NCBI RefSeq assembly: GCF_003598715.1
Contig: NZ_QZFU01000016.1
Location: forward strand, 868,001-932,000
Length of the DNA stretch: 64,000 bases
Source of the DNA: Nocardia panacis
Lineage (GTDB): Bacteria > Actinomycetota > Actinomycetes > Mycobacteriales > Mycobacteriaceae
Direction: 5' to 3'
Below are positions 9,205 to 17,988 of this stretch, in pieces (position 1 is the first letter of the stretch; each line of letters opens with the position of its first letter). The notes beneath the pieces were generated by a model. It was not told where the DNA came from. It ran no database searches and worked only from the letters and a program-made list of their open reading frames with translations. Both the position numbers and the translations under genes were made by a program.

Positions 9205-11220
9205 CTACCAGATCTTCACGCGCTCAGCGGGATCCAGATACAGCGCATCACCGGGTGTCACCTCGAACGCCTCGTGGAACGAATCGAGGTTGCGCACCAC
9301 ACCATTGCAGCGGAACTCCGGCGGCGAGTGCGGATCCACCGCCAAACGGCGAATCGCCTCCTCGGTGCGAGCCTTGGTGCGCCAGACCTGCGCCCAACCG
9401 AAGAACACCCGTTGCAATCCGGTCAGGCCGTCGAGGACCGGGGAATCGGCATCGCCGAGCGAAATCCGGTACGCCGCCAGGGCGATCGAGAGCCCGCCGA
9501 GATCGCCGATATTCTCCCCGATCGTGAACTCGCCATTGACGTGATGCTCATCGGAGAGCGACTTGGGCGAGAACTCGCTGTACTGGGCGATCAAAGCCCC
9601 GGTGCGCTTGCCGAATTCGGAGCGATCGGCATCGGTCCACCAGTCGACCATATTGCCGTCGCCATCGTATTTCGCGCCCTGATCATCGAATCCGTGACCG
9701 ATCTCGTGCCCGATCACCGCGCCGATCCCGCCGTAGTTGGCGGCATCGTCGGCGTGCATATCGAAGAACGGCGGCCGCAGGATCGCGGCGGGGAAGACGA
9801 TCTCGTTCATGCCGGGGTTGTAGTAGGCGTTGACCGTCTGCGGGGTCATGAACCACTCGTCGCGATCCACCGGGCCGCCCAACTTGGCGAACTGCCGATC
9901 GTGTTCGGCCGCATGACCATTGCGATAGTTGCCGACCAGGTCGCCCGCATCGATGCGGACGGCCGAATAGTCGCGCCACTTGTCGGGGTAGCCGATCTTC
10001 GGGGTGAACTTGCCCAGCTTCGTCAGCGCCGCGGCCCTGGTGTCCGCGCCCATCCACTCCAGATCCGCGATATTGCGGCGGTATGCCTCCTGCAGATTGG
10101 CCACCAACTCCACCATGCGGGCCTTGGCCTCCGGCGGAAAGTGCTCGGCCACATACAGTTTGCCGACGGCCTCGCCGAGCAGATCCTCGACCAGGCCGAC
10201 ACCGCGCTTCCAGCGCTCCCGATTCTCCTGCGCGCCGGTGAGGGTGCGGCCGTAGAAGTCGAAGTTGGCCTCCACCAGTTCATCGGTGAGGTAGGGGGCG
10301 CGGGCGCGCAGCACGCGCGCCGCCGCCCACGCCTTCCAGTCGTCGAGGGATTCGCTCGCCCACGCCTGACTGAAGGCGCGCACGTAATCCGGTTGGCGGA
10401 CCACTATTTCGGCGAAGAGTTCCGGACCGGTGCGATCGAGACCCTCGGCGAGTGCGGAAGTCCAAGCTGTCCAGTCGAATTCGGGATTCTCGGCGCTCAG
10501 GTCGGCGAAAGTGGTGAGGTTGTAGGTCAATTCGGCGTCGCGGCGGCGCACCACATCCATGTGCCCCGCGGCGAGTTTGCACTCCAGTTCGAGGATGCGC
10601 GCGCCGACCGTGTCCACATCCTGCGGCAGCAACTCGGCGATGCCCGGATAGCCCGCGGCCGAGCGGAACAGACCCGTCAGGTAGTCCAGGTATTTGGCCC
10701 GGATCTCGGCGTATTCGTCCTGGCGGTAGTAGCTCTCGTCGGGCAGGCCGATACCGGACTGCGGGACGTGCACCAGGTAGCGGCTGGAATCCTTGTCGTC
10801 GGTATCGACATAGAAACCGAGCGCGCCGCCGATCCCGGTGCGCTGCAAGCGCCCGAGCAGTGCGGCGAACTCTGAACGATCGGTGATCGCGGCGAGCTGC
10901 GCCAACTCCGCCCGGATCGGCTCCAGACCCGCGGCGGCGACCGCCTCGGTATCCATGAAACTGGCGTACAGGTCGCCGATCTTGCGGGCGTCCGCATCGG
11001 TCTCGCCCCGCGCCCCCGCCTGCTGGATGATCCGCTGCACATCCAGTTCGGCCTGGTCGTAGATGGCGCGAAACGCACCGTCGACCGCCCGGTCGGCCGG
11101 AATCTCATAGGTGTCCAACCACTTGCCGTTCACATGCGCGAACAGGTCGTCCTGCGCCCTGATGCGCTCGTCGCGGTGGGACAGGTCGATACCGGAGGGC
11201 CTGATCAGCTCGGAAGTCAC
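9205..11220 (-). CDS. M13 family zinc metallopeptidase (neprilysin/Zmp1-like)
   Basis: A zinc endopeptidase of 671 residues, the usual full length for bacterial PepO/Zmp1 proteins. The zinc site is HEIGH (His505, Glu506, His509) with the third ligand in GENIGD about 60 residues later. The NAYYNPGMNEIVFPAAILRPP block before the zinc site and the C-terminal CNGVVRNLDSFHEAF...W are both family signatures. No signal peptide or membrane anchor is visible; M. tuberculosis Zmp1 also lacks a classical leader, yet acts outside the cell. GTG 11220 is preferred because the protein then begins shortly before the conserved domain; an upstream frame reaches 11271. It is single-copy and flanked by the broken regulator gene. 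Confidence 0.92.
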   Translation of the reverse strand: MTSELIRPSGIDLSHRDERIRAQDDLFAHVNGKWLDTYEIPADRAVDGAFRAIYDQAELDVQRIIQQAGARGETDADARKIGDLYASFMDTEAVAAAGLEPIRAELAQLAAITDRSEFAALLGRLQRTGIGGALGFYVDTDDKDSSRYLVHVPQSGIGLPDESYYRQDEYAEIRAKYLDYLTGLFRSAAGYPGIAELLPQDVDTVGARILELECKLAAGHMDVVRRRDAELTYNLTTFADLSAENPEFDWTAWTSALAEGLDRTGPELFAEIVVRQPDYVRAFSQAWASESLDDWKAWAAARVLRARAPYLTDELVEANFDFYGRTLTGAQENRERWKRGVGLVEDLLGEAVGKLYVAEHFPPEAKARMVELVANLQEAYRRNIADLEWMGADTRAAALTKLGKFTPKIGYPDKWRDYSAVRIDAGDLVGNYRNGHAAEHDRQFAKLGGPVDRDEWFMTPQTVNAYYNPGMNEIVFPAAILRPPFFDMHADDAANYGGIGAVIGHEIGHGFDDQGAKYDGDGNMVDWWTDADRSEFGKRTGALIAQYSEFSPKSLSDEHHVNGEFTIGENIGDLGGLSIALAAYRISLGDADSPVLDGLTGLQRVFFGWAQVWRTKARTEEAIRRLAVDPHSPPEFRCNGVVRNLDSFHEAFEVTPGDALYLDPAERVKIW

Positions 11221-11311
11221 GCAGTCCAGTATGCCGACCCGCCTCGACCCCCACCCCGTGTTCCCAGCCACCGGCGGGACGGAAACCGGTCGGATGGCCA
11301 GGAGGCTCGGT

Positions 11312-12063
11312 TCATGGATGCTCCGTTTCTTGGAGCACGGGGTCCGGGGCAGAGTTCGCGTGCGATGGGCGTCCGGCTGTGAGTGCGCAGAGAAGTTGAA
11401 GGTTCGCCGCGGCGGCGGATCCGGTGGGGGCGCTGTAGATCATCATCGTCATATCGGGGTCGTCGGGAGCGCGCATGGCCACATAGTCGAGGGCGAGCTC
11501 GCCGATCTGCGGGTGGCGGAATCGTTTGCGGCCCCTGGTTTTCGCGTGCACGGTGTGGGAGGCCCACAGGCGACGGAAATCGCTGCTGGCCAGGGAAAGT
11601 TCACCGACGAGACCGGCCAGTCGCGGATCGTCGGGGCGGCCCGCGTCGAAACGCAGGTTCGCCACGGTGTCACGGGCCTTGGTCTCCCAGTCCGGGTAAA
11701 GGTCGCGAGATGCTTCGTCGAGGAAGACCAGGCGGGCCATATTGCGCTCGGCCGCCGCGAGTGTCGGAAAGTCGGCGATCAGCAGGCGGGCCTGCTCGTT
11801 CCAGGCCAGCACATCGAGCCGCCTGCCGATGATGTAGGCCGGAACGGACGACAGCGCGTCCAGGGCCTGCCGCAGTTCCGACCCGACCTGCTGCGGTCGG
11901 CTCGGTCGCTTCCGCGCCGCGGCGGGTTTGGCGAGGTTGTGCAGGTGAGCGCGTTCATCGGCATCGAGTCGCAAGGCACGGGCGACGGCATCGAGCACCT
12001 CCGGCGAGACATTGCGGGCGCGACCTTGCTCCAGGCGCTTGTAGTAGTCGACGCTGACCCCGG
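11312..12063 (-). pseudogene. 3' part of an interrupted XRE/MmyB-like regulator gene
   Basis: This encodes the end of a helix-turn-helix domain (GVSVDYYKRLEQGRARN) and the whole MmyB-type ligand-binding domain (VPAYIIGRRLDVLAWN to about RKRFRHPQIGEL). Reading upstream, the frame enters the integrated element and meets TAG within 15 codons, and there is no usable start before a GTG at 11998 that lacks proper spacing from a ribosome site. The missing 5' part is at 19646-19788. Joining the two pieces through the shared ACCCCGG gives 888 nt, an intact 295-codon gene. The fragment is therefore judged inactive through insertion, though reversibly if the element can excise. Confidence 0.9.
12057..12063 (+). 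other. attachment-site core, left end (attL)
   Basis: ACCCCGG, identical to the right-end core. The chromosomal half-site lies to its left (coding for GVSVDYY on the minus strand) and the element arm GCGAGACGTTAA to its right. Large serine integrases cut at a central dinucleotide inside such a core. Symmetry of the TTAAC/GTTAA arms puts the centre within the run of Cs. Confidence 0.8.
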
Positions 12064-12104
12064 GCGAGACGTTAAATATACACTACATCCCTATTGTGGT
12101 TGTC

Positions 12105-13838
12105 ATGAAACGGACCGTAGCCCGCAAGGAACCTGCCTGGTTGGTGGAGATCAACGCCGTGTTGGCCGATGCGGTGGTTGATATGGACCCGTCGCACTGG
12201 GTGTACGGGTATGTGCGTATCTCTCGGGATGAGAAGGATCGCGCCGAGGGGGTACAGCTCCAGGCCAAGAACGAGGTCGCCTACGCGGCCCGCACAGGGC
12301 TGGCGCTGGCGCGGATCCTCTGCGACAACGATCTGTCGGGGGCGGACGCGGACCGTCCGGCGTTGCGGGAAGGACTGGCATTGGTGGCTTCCGGCCCGTC
12401 GAAGATCATCCTTGCCCGCGATGTGGCGCGGTTGACTCGTGATTACGACCTGGGCAACGAATTGATGAAGCTCGGACGCGACAAGGGGGTGCGGTATGTG
12501 TTCATGAAGGACAGCGAATACGACCTGGCCACCGGTGCGGGGCGGAAGAACTTCATGGTGAAGGTCGCCGAAGCGGCGGAGTATCGGGAGACCAACACCG
12601 AGAACCTGTTGGACCGGATGAGCGAGGAAGCCGCGAAGGGGGTCATGCAGGGTGGTTCACGCCGATTCGGGTACGGGAAAGTCGTTGGTACGCACCCGAT
12701 CACCGGTGAGGACATCCTCGACCGGTACGCGCTGCGCGCCGAGGAGGTGGCGGTGCTGCACGAGGGCCGCGACCGGACGATCAACGGCGAGAGCCAGACC
12801 ACGATCATCACCGACTGGAACAAGCGCGGGATCACCACGTCCAAGGGTGGGCAGTGGAGGGTGGGCAAACTGGCCGATCAGTTGTTGCTGGAGGCGTACG
12901 TGGCCTACGACCTGGGAGAACATGCCGACGTGAACGGGCAGCGCTGCGAATGCTTGAACAACCCGGAGGGCAACGGTATCCGGGTGCACGAACGTACCGG
13001 TACCCGGCACCGCGCGCAGTGGCCCGCCGTGTTCACCCGCGCCGAGCACGACGCGATGCGGGTCGCGCTCTCGGCGCACCGGCGCGCGAAGGACCCGGAT
13101 CGTCCGCGTCAACGCAACGGGGAATACGAACTGACCGGGTTGGTCGAGTGCGGCGGCGTGTGGCCCGAGGGCAGTGAACGGGCCGGGCGGAAGTGCGGGA
13201 ACTGGATGGTGGGCGCGATGCTGCAACGGAAGCGCAAGGACGACACGATCAACGTGCAGCGCCGGTATGTGTGCCGGGCGAAGGACGCGACGAAGGTGGT
13301 GTGCGGGTGCGGGAAGGTGTTCCGCGACGCGGGCGCGGTGGAGATGTACGTGGCACAGCAGGTCATCGCCGCTCACGAGAACCCGCAGATCCTGGCGCGT
13401 CTGGATCGGGGGAACGATAACGCCGAGCGTATCGCGCAGCTACAGCAGCGGATCGAGACCGCGGCCGGGAATCTGGACGCCGAGACCGATCGACGGACCG
13501 AGGTGTTGAGCGGGGCGCGGGACCAGGACGACCTGCGGGTCCTGGAACGCACCATCGCGGGACTGAAGAAGACACTGAAAGACCTTCGCGGCGAACAGGA
13601 CTCACTGCGCGGTGCGCAAGCCCTCGCAGCGCTGGCCGACATCGGGTCCACGCCGGGAGAGTTGCGCAAGGCATGGGACACGAAGGGATCGCGGTGGCGA
13701 CACGAGGCGACCGCGCGGCTGATCGAGAAGGTCGTCATCAAACCTGCCCGCGTCTACGCGGCGAAGTGGGTGGACCAGAACGGCAAGACATGGCGGTTCG
13801 ACAACTCGAGCGTCGAGATCATCTGGCGCGAGCTGTGA
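12105..13838 (+). CDS. large serine recombinase (integrase)
   Basis: The 577-residue enzyme that most likely inserted and could excise the element. The N-terminal resolvase domain has VYGYVRISRDEKDR with catalytic Ser40, QLQ, and the Arg-bearing LARDVARLTRD. The recombinase domain (residues ~190-330, RRFGYGK...W) is followed by a zinc-ribbon with Cys pairs (LVECGGVW, KCGNWMVG, YVCRAK, VVCGCGK). A coiled-coil segment (about 440-515, LQQRIETAAGNLDAETDRRT) comes next, as in phiC31-type integrases. TATTGT ends seven bases before the ATG, pointing to a leaderless transcript; GTG 12096 is an alternative start. The gene begins about 40 bp from attL. The partner directionality factor is not identified. 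Confidence 0.95.
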   Translation: MKRTVARKEPAWLVEINAVLADAVVDMDPSHWVYGYVRISRDEKDRAEGVQLQAKNEVAYAARTGLALARILCDNDLSGADADRPALREGLALVASGPSKIILARDVARLTRDYDLGNELMKLGRDKGVRYVFMKDSEYDLATGAGRKNFMVKVAEAAEYRETNTENLLDRMSEEAAKGVMQGGSRRFGYGKVVGTHPITGEDILDRYALRAEEVAVLHEGRDRTINGESQTTIITDWNKRGITTSKGGQWRVGKLADQLLLEAYVAYDLGEHADVNGQRCECLNNPEGNGIRVHERTGTRHRAQWPAVFTRAEHDAMRVALSAHRRAKDPDRPRQRNGEYELTGLVECGGVWPEGSERAGRKCGNWMVGAMLQRKRKDDTINVQRRYVCRAKDATKVVCGCGKVFRDAGAVEMYVAQQVIAAHENPQILARLDRGNDNAERIAQLQQRIETAAGNLDAETDRRTEVLSGARDQDDLRVLERTIAGLKKTLKDLRGEQDSLRGAQALAALADIGSTPGELRKAWDTKGSRWRHEATARLIEKVVIKPARVYAAKWVDQNGKTWRFDNSSVEIIWREL

Positions 13839-13849
13839 TCCGGGTCGTC

Positions 13850-14191
13850 TCATGCCGCCTCGTCGGCGTCGAGGGTGTTCAGCGCGTTGCGCAGGAACAG
13901 CGCGAGCGACTCGATCACAGCCGGGTTCTCGATACCCGCCGGCAGGCCCTGCCGAAGACGGCTCTCGGCCACCAGGCGGCGGGTCTGCTCACTGGTCGGC
14001 CCCACCCACATACGTCCCTTGGCGTCCGCCGCGTCGCGGGCAGCGGCGTTCGCGGGCGCAGGGGGTCCGCACGTGCCGAACACGGTCCGATCGGCGGTGT
14101 CATCGCCGCCGCTGTCGGAATTCGGAGTGTCGGCCGCGACCGTCTCCACGTGGGTGTCGGACCGGCGGATTCCGGTGGGATATCGCGTCAT
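13850..14191 (-). CDS. small hypothetical protein of the element
   Basis: A 113-residue protein of unknown role. GGAGGTG sits six bases before the ATG at 14191, the best ribosome site in this part of the element, which supports a real gene. The first half is Asp/Ser/Ala-rich and probably disordered. The second half (TSEQTRRLVAESRLRQGLPA... to ALFLRNALNTL) looks helical. Its stop is 11 bases from the integrase stop, so the two genes converge. Position beside the integrase makes a recombination directionality factor one option, but no family motif supports it. Confidence 0.6.
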   Translation of the reverse strand: MTRYPTGIRRSDTHVETVAADTPNSDSGGDDTADRTVFGTCGPPAPANAAARDAADAKGRMWVGPTSEQTRRLVAESRLRQGLPAGIENPAVIESLALFLRNALNTLDADEAA

Positions 14192-15017
14192 CAATGCACC
14201 TCCGAGTGAATACCAAGCGTTCGGTGTGCTCTCGGTGGAGAACGCTCGAGGTATGGATTTCGGACACCTGTGTACTGCTGGCGGCACCCTCTGATTTCGA
14301 CACTCACGCATCATGAATTTGCCGTCGCGACCACTCCCGTCAGGGCGCTACAGTCCCTGTCGCCGTTCCTGTTTAGGGGACCCTCTCTGGCGTTTGTGTC
14401 GCATGAAGTGCTTCCCGAATACGCCGGAAAGGGGCAATGGCGCTAGTTCGTGTCGGCCGGGTGCGGATGCATTCGATATGGCATCGTCCACTCGCTTTCA
14501 GGGTCGGCTTCGGTCGAGAATTTCTCGAGCTGGTAACGGACCCGTTGTGACGTGTCGACGCTCGGTCGTGGCGTGGCGTGGTGTTGCGTGTGGTTTTCGG
14601 TGTGGTCGTCGGTGTCTCGTTCCCTGTGGCGATCAGGCCGCTACACCCGGAGGTGGCCGGATCGCCTGGTCGCGGCCATGTTCTCGCGCGTCGCGTCGTC
14701 CAGGGTCATACCCCGGCAGGGATATATTCGCGAAGGGCCGGGTGTGGGGTGAGGGTCCGGCGCGGTGGCGACGACGCGATTACCGGACAAGTCTGTTGCA
14801 GCGACCACCTCGCGGCGGTGCACATCGCTATAGTGCTCCTGCTTTTCACCGCTCGAACATGGCTGTGCCGCAGATATTTAACGGTGTCGGCTGACTTGAT
14901 GCGCTGTGCACAGGGTTCCCTCGCGAGCGGCGGTCATCCTGCGAACGGCAGGGGTAGGGTGTGACAGATGCAGCGTGCGCCCGAGTTTCGGGTGGTGTCG
15001 ACACCGAAGGGGCTCCG
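14192..15017. other. gene-poor stretch of the element
   Basis: About 825 bp. Several open frames cross it on both strands, but none has a ribosome site, codon pattern or recognisable domain. The frame at 14578-14964 begins with a hydrophobic stretch and then degenerates. It may hold promoters for the flanking divergent genes or remnants of lost cargo. Confidence 0.5.
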
Positions 15018-15326
15018 ATGTTCGCGCTAGTTGTCCGGTTCGATCTGATCGATGCCGAGAAGGCGATCGCTTTCGACAAATTGGTCGCCGAAACGGTAGC
15101 CGCGATTCGTGAATCCGAACCGGGCACATTGGTTTACGCGACCCATGTGGTCGAGGATGAGCCGCTGGCGCGGGTGTTCTATGAGGTGTACGCCGACCAG
15201 GCGGCGCATCGGACGCACGAACAGCAGCCGCACACGCGCCGGTTCCTCGATGAACGCCACCTGTACACGGCGGGCGTCAGGGTCGAGTTCCTGACACCCT
15301 CGGCGGAGAAAGGGCTTCCCGCCTGA
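15018..15326 (+). CDS. ABM-domain monooxygenase-like protein
   Basis: A 102-residue, single-domain protein of the antibiotic-biosynthesis monooxygenase (ABM) fold, a dimeric ferredoxin-like barrel used by quinol monooxygenases and related enzymes. Family features are the opening beta strand (MFALVVRFDLID), the conserved EPGTLVYATHVVEDEP turn, and FYEVYADQAAHRTHEQQPHTRRF, which supplies the helix and His typical of the family. GAAGGGG precedes the ATG by five bases. It is cargo of the element and ends five bases from the stop of the convergent XRE gene. A second, distinct ABM gene lies just outside the element at 19956. Substrate unknown. Confidence 0.8.
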   Translation: MFALVVRFDLIDAEKAIAFDKLVAETVAAIRESEPGTLVYATHVVEDEPLARVFYEVYADQAAHRTHEQQPHTRRFLDERHLYTAGVRVEFLTPSAEKGLPA

Positions 15327-15331
15327 GAGGT

Positions 15332-16546
15332 TCACACCGCCCTGGTGATGCCGCACCAAGCGGCGAACCCGGCTACGGTGTCGGTTCGGCGGGCTTCGGC
15401 GCGGGCAAGGGCGCGGATGGTTTCGTGCACCATCGGGTTGTAGCGGGTCTGTGCGGGCGCGATGGTTCGCGCTGCGGCGAGTGCATCGAATGCGCTGGTC
15501 CGATCGCCATTCAATAGGTACGCGCGCGATACGTCGATCCAATGCATACCGACGCGCTCCTTGGGCATGTCGGCCGGAATCACGAGTGCCGATGCCCGGT
15601 TCAACGCCTCGATAGCGTCCAGACCTTCAACCGCTAGCGCGACTGACCAGATACCGACATTGGTGGGGCCGAATGTCAGGATGGGGTCGAGGCCATCGGC
15701 TCCCAGTCGATTGGCGGACTCCCTGGCCTCGGCCAAATGCGCGTCGGCCAGACTGCGGCGACCGGACCGTGCGGCAGCGAGCCCGGATTGCAGGTGCAAC
15801 CCACCCCAGCTGACAAGGTCCCCGCGATGTCCGGCCACCAACCGCGATTCGATACTTGCCCTACAGCTTTCGAGGTATTTCAACGCCGCGTTCCAGTTAC
15901 CTCCGGAGGTGAGTATCGCGGCGCGCTGAAACTGGCTGGCCGCCATCCACACCTGGTGGCCGGATTCGTTCGCGGCCCACGCCATTCGTTCGATCGCGAT
16001 GGTCGCGAGGTCGGCGAATCCGAGTTTGTGCGCGAGACTGTGGGAGCTGTAGTACAGCTCGCACAGCATGACGAACGCTCGATCGCGTTCAACGCCCGTA
16101 CTGCGATGAACCGCAGCCCGAACCTCGGGCAGCAGCGTCGGCAGTTGCGCACCGAGCTTCTGGAATGACGCATTTCGTCGAGCGCGCCCGATGTCGGCGA
16201 CATCGAGTTCGATCTCAGCCAGCGGGCGAATAGTTGTCACCGTTTCGTCCGGGTCGAGATCATATGCGGCGAGTTCGGCGCGAACCGCGCCGATAGCGGT
16301 ATATGCCTCGGTATCACGACCGGCGGCGGGCGGGTACGGCTGCCCGGTCAGATCGGCGACCGAACAGTGCAGCGCCTTCGAGACGGCTGCCAGGAATGCG
16401 GGAGTCGCGGGCACCCGGCCCTGTTCGACTTGCCTTACCAAGCTGGCGGAAAGGTTTGACCGGTCAGCCAGTTGCGGCTGAGTCAGTCCGTTCAGCTTGC
16501 GGCGCTCGGCGACACGGGCTCCAACACCACGGCGATCCTCGGTCAT
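15332..16546 (-). CDS. XRE-family regulator with TPR-like C-terminal domain
   Basis: A 404-residue DNA-binding protein. Residues ~8-62 form a lambda-repressor-type helix-turn-helix (GLTQPQLADRSNLSASLVRQVEQGR). The remaining ~340 residues are all-helical with TPR-like repeats (for example AAILTSGGNWNAALKYLESCR and ARSGRRSLADAHLAEARES). The layout recalls actinobacterial and RRNPP-type regulators that sense a ligand through the TPR part; no ligand can be named. It is divergent from the three-gene operon starting at 16826, with repeated operator-like sequences between them. It is the probable master regulator of the element. Confidence 0.88.
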   Translation of the reverse strand: MTEDRRGVGARVAERRKLNGLTQPQLADRSNLSASLVRQVEQGRVPATPAFLAAVSKALHCSVADLTGQPYPPAAGRDTEAYTAIGAVRAELAAYDLDPDETVTTIRPLAEIELDVADIGRARRNASFQKLGAQLPTLLPEVRAAVHRSTGVERDRAFVMLCELYYSSHSLAHKLGFADLATIAIERMAWAANESGHQVWMAASQFQRAAILTSGGNWNAALKYLESCRASIESRLVAGHRGDLVSWGGLHLQSGLAAARSGRRSLADAHLAEARESANRLGADGLDPILTFGPTNVGIWSVALAVEGLDAIEALNRASALVIPADMPKERVGMHWIDVSRAYLLNGDRTSAFDALAAARTIAPAQTRYNPMVHETIRALARAEARRTDTVAGFAAWCGITRAV

Positions 16547-16580
16547 GGCTCATTGTCGCCCGAATCGTATTGCGGGAGTA

Positions 16581-16657
16581 ACAAGTTTCTTGTTAGTTCG
16601 CCATTCGATACCGGACTGTTGACCACCTGCAAAAGCTGCCAAGAGTTTTGTTAGTTC
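16581..16657. promoter_or_regulatory. repeated operator-like motifs between the XRE gene and its divergent operon
   Basis: TTGTTAGTTC occurs twice in direct orientation (16590-16599 and 16648-16657), 58 bp apart. The first copy overlaps an inverted repeat, ACAAGTTTCTTGT (16581-16593). Their place in the divergent control region, next to an XRE gene, suggests binding sites of that regulator. This is inference from position and symmetry. Confidence 0.5.
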
Positions 16658-16825
16658 ATGGCTGAACAATGCGCCAACCTTTCCGGTCAAGCACCCGTTC
16701 TCTAGTGATCAGGATCACCCCGGCAGGTATCGACCCAGCAGCGCGACCGGCCGATGCCAAACAGCACTGCCGCTCGACGGCGGGGCCGCCGAATTCGTGG
16801 CGTACGACCAGAAAGGGGCTCGACT

Positions 16826-17224
16826 TTGAATGGCGATTTGAAGACCCCGCAAATTGGACCACCGCACGGCGGCAACGCGACCACCGCCGGCGGCGGCGGG
16901 CCGCAGGCAGTCGGGTTCGTACGAACTCGAGTGTCGGGGTCGCACGCGCCCAGGCACGCGGTCGAAGTGCAGCGCCACGCGCTGTCGCTGGGGTATCAGT
17001 ACGTCTACACCGTGCGACCCCCGCAGGATGCTCCCGATCCGATCGGATACGCCCTGGGCATAGCGGCGGGGCTGAATGTGGCCGCGATAGTGGTCTATGA
17101 CCTCGCACAGGTGGACGATCAACCGGCGCGGGTATGCGAAGACTTCGATCTGGAAACTGTTTGCCCCGCAACAACATGGGCGAAGGTCGCGCGACCGGCA
17201 CCGGCCGAGGCGGGTGCGCCGTGA
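16826..17224 (+). CDS. small resolvase-like-fold protein, unknown function
   Basis: A 132-residue protein. TTG 16826 is chosen because GAAAGGGG ends seven bases upstream; no ATG or GTG fits. After a Gly-rich lead, residues ~32-115 resemble a trimmed serine-resolvase catalytic fold. GFVRTRVSG occupies the place of the catalytic-strand motif, then come ALSLGYQYVYTV, a predicted helix, AAIVVYDLAQV and DLETVCPATTWA. A DNA-binding domain is absent and the usual arginines are not obvious, so it may be catalytically dead. It is first of three overlapping genes. The fold assignment is tentative; a structure prediction compared with gamma-delta resolvase would test it. Confidence 0.6.
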   Translation: MNGDLKTPQIGPPHGGNATTAGGGGPQAVGFVRTRVSGSHAPRHAVEVQRHALSLGYQYVYTVRPPQDAPDPIGYALGIAAGLNVAAIVVYDLAQVDDQPARVCEDFDLETVCPATTWAKVARPAPAEAGAP

Positions 17225-17568
17225 TCGGCGACACCACGATCGTGACACCGCCCCTCGTCTGTGGGTACGCCGATGTGGAGTTGGCCCACGAGCAGATGCG
17301 CACCCATCGCGCGTGCCGGATCGTCCGGTGCGCGTGGAAAGCGGCGGCGTACTACACGTTGGTGGCTGCGGGAAGACTCACGCCGCAGTCGTTGACCCCG
17401 CGCGAGCGGGCGGCGGCACGGGGAATCGAGTTCCCGCCGCTGGACAGCGACCCGCCCAACAGCGGCGGACCGACGTATCGAACGCTGCGTGAAGTACTCG
17501 ACAAACTGTCGGAATTGGCGCTTCCGACTTCGGGGGCGGATGGCAACGGCCATCCCGAGAACCCTTGA
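17221..17568 (+). CDS. small hypothetical protein, second gene of element operon
   Basis: A 115-residue protein of unknown role. Its GTG overlaps the previous stop (GTGA), indicating translational coupling. The first part has a helix with regularly spaced charged residues (ELAHEQMRTHRACRIVRC) and a second helix KAAAYYTLVAAGRL. The middle contains the run RERAAARGIEFPPL, and the end is a Gly/Asn-rich tail. No enzyme motif is visible. Sharing a transcript with the resolvase-like gene and the next small gene suggests a joint function under the divergent XRE regulator. Confidence 0.65.
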   Translation: MIGDTTIVTPPLVCGYADVELAHEQMRTHRACRIVRCAWKAAAYYTLVAAGRLTPQSLTPRERAAARGIEFPPLDSDPPNSGGPTYRTLREVLDKLSELALPTSGADGNGHPENP

Positions 17569-17867
17569 CGGACGCGACCGAAAGCGCCGGGACGAGCGAA
17601 CATCGCACCGAGGTGGACGGTTGGCAGGCGGTCTGGCAGCTCGACCATCACTGCATTCGAATGATGTTGGTAGGCAAGGTTTCCGATGCAACCCCGCTGA
17701 TGTCGGTCGCAGTCCCGACCGCTGCGCCCGACCTGGCGCAGATGCGTGAGCGGTTCCCGAAACTGTCGCGGCTGTGGGAGGCGGTGCGGCATGAGTACTG
17801 GGCGGAATTCCTTACACCCCAATATCATTCGCGCGCCCGAATGTCGGGCAGCTCCGAAGGTCGATAG
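17565..17867 (+). CDS. small hypothetical protein, third gene of element operon
   Basis: A 100-residue protein of unknown role, starting at TTG 17565 that overlaps the preceding stop (TTGA). It has a Trp-rich core (WQAVWQLDHHC) and ends with a helical stretch SRLWEAVRHEYWAEF. TTG starts are weak, but the perfect coupling pattern supports it. After its stop there are about 120 bp without a gene before 17989, including AT-richer sequence but no clear terminator. Confidence 0.6.
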   Translation: MTDATESAGTSEHRTEVDGWQAVWQLDHHCIRMMLVGKVSDATPLMSVAVPTAAPDLAQMRERFPKLSRLWEAVRHEYWAEFLTPQYHSRARMSGSSEGR

Positions 17868-17988
17868 GCCGTAGGTCGCCACCGAACCGCCCTGTCCCGC
17901 ACACACCTCGGGATAAGGCGGTTCTCCGGTCTCCAACCCGAATGAAAGGCGGGAATGTGAGGAACATCGATGAAGGGCGACGTGTGCG

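Noticed and set aside
9199..10875. 558-residue open frame on the plus strand
   Set aside because: Antisense to the clearly real M13 peptidase; no domain or ribosome site. Long antisense frames are common in high-GC DNA.
14578..14964. 128-residue frame with hydrophobic start within the element
   Set aside because: No ribosome site; composition degenerates after the first 20 residues and the DNA looks non-coding.
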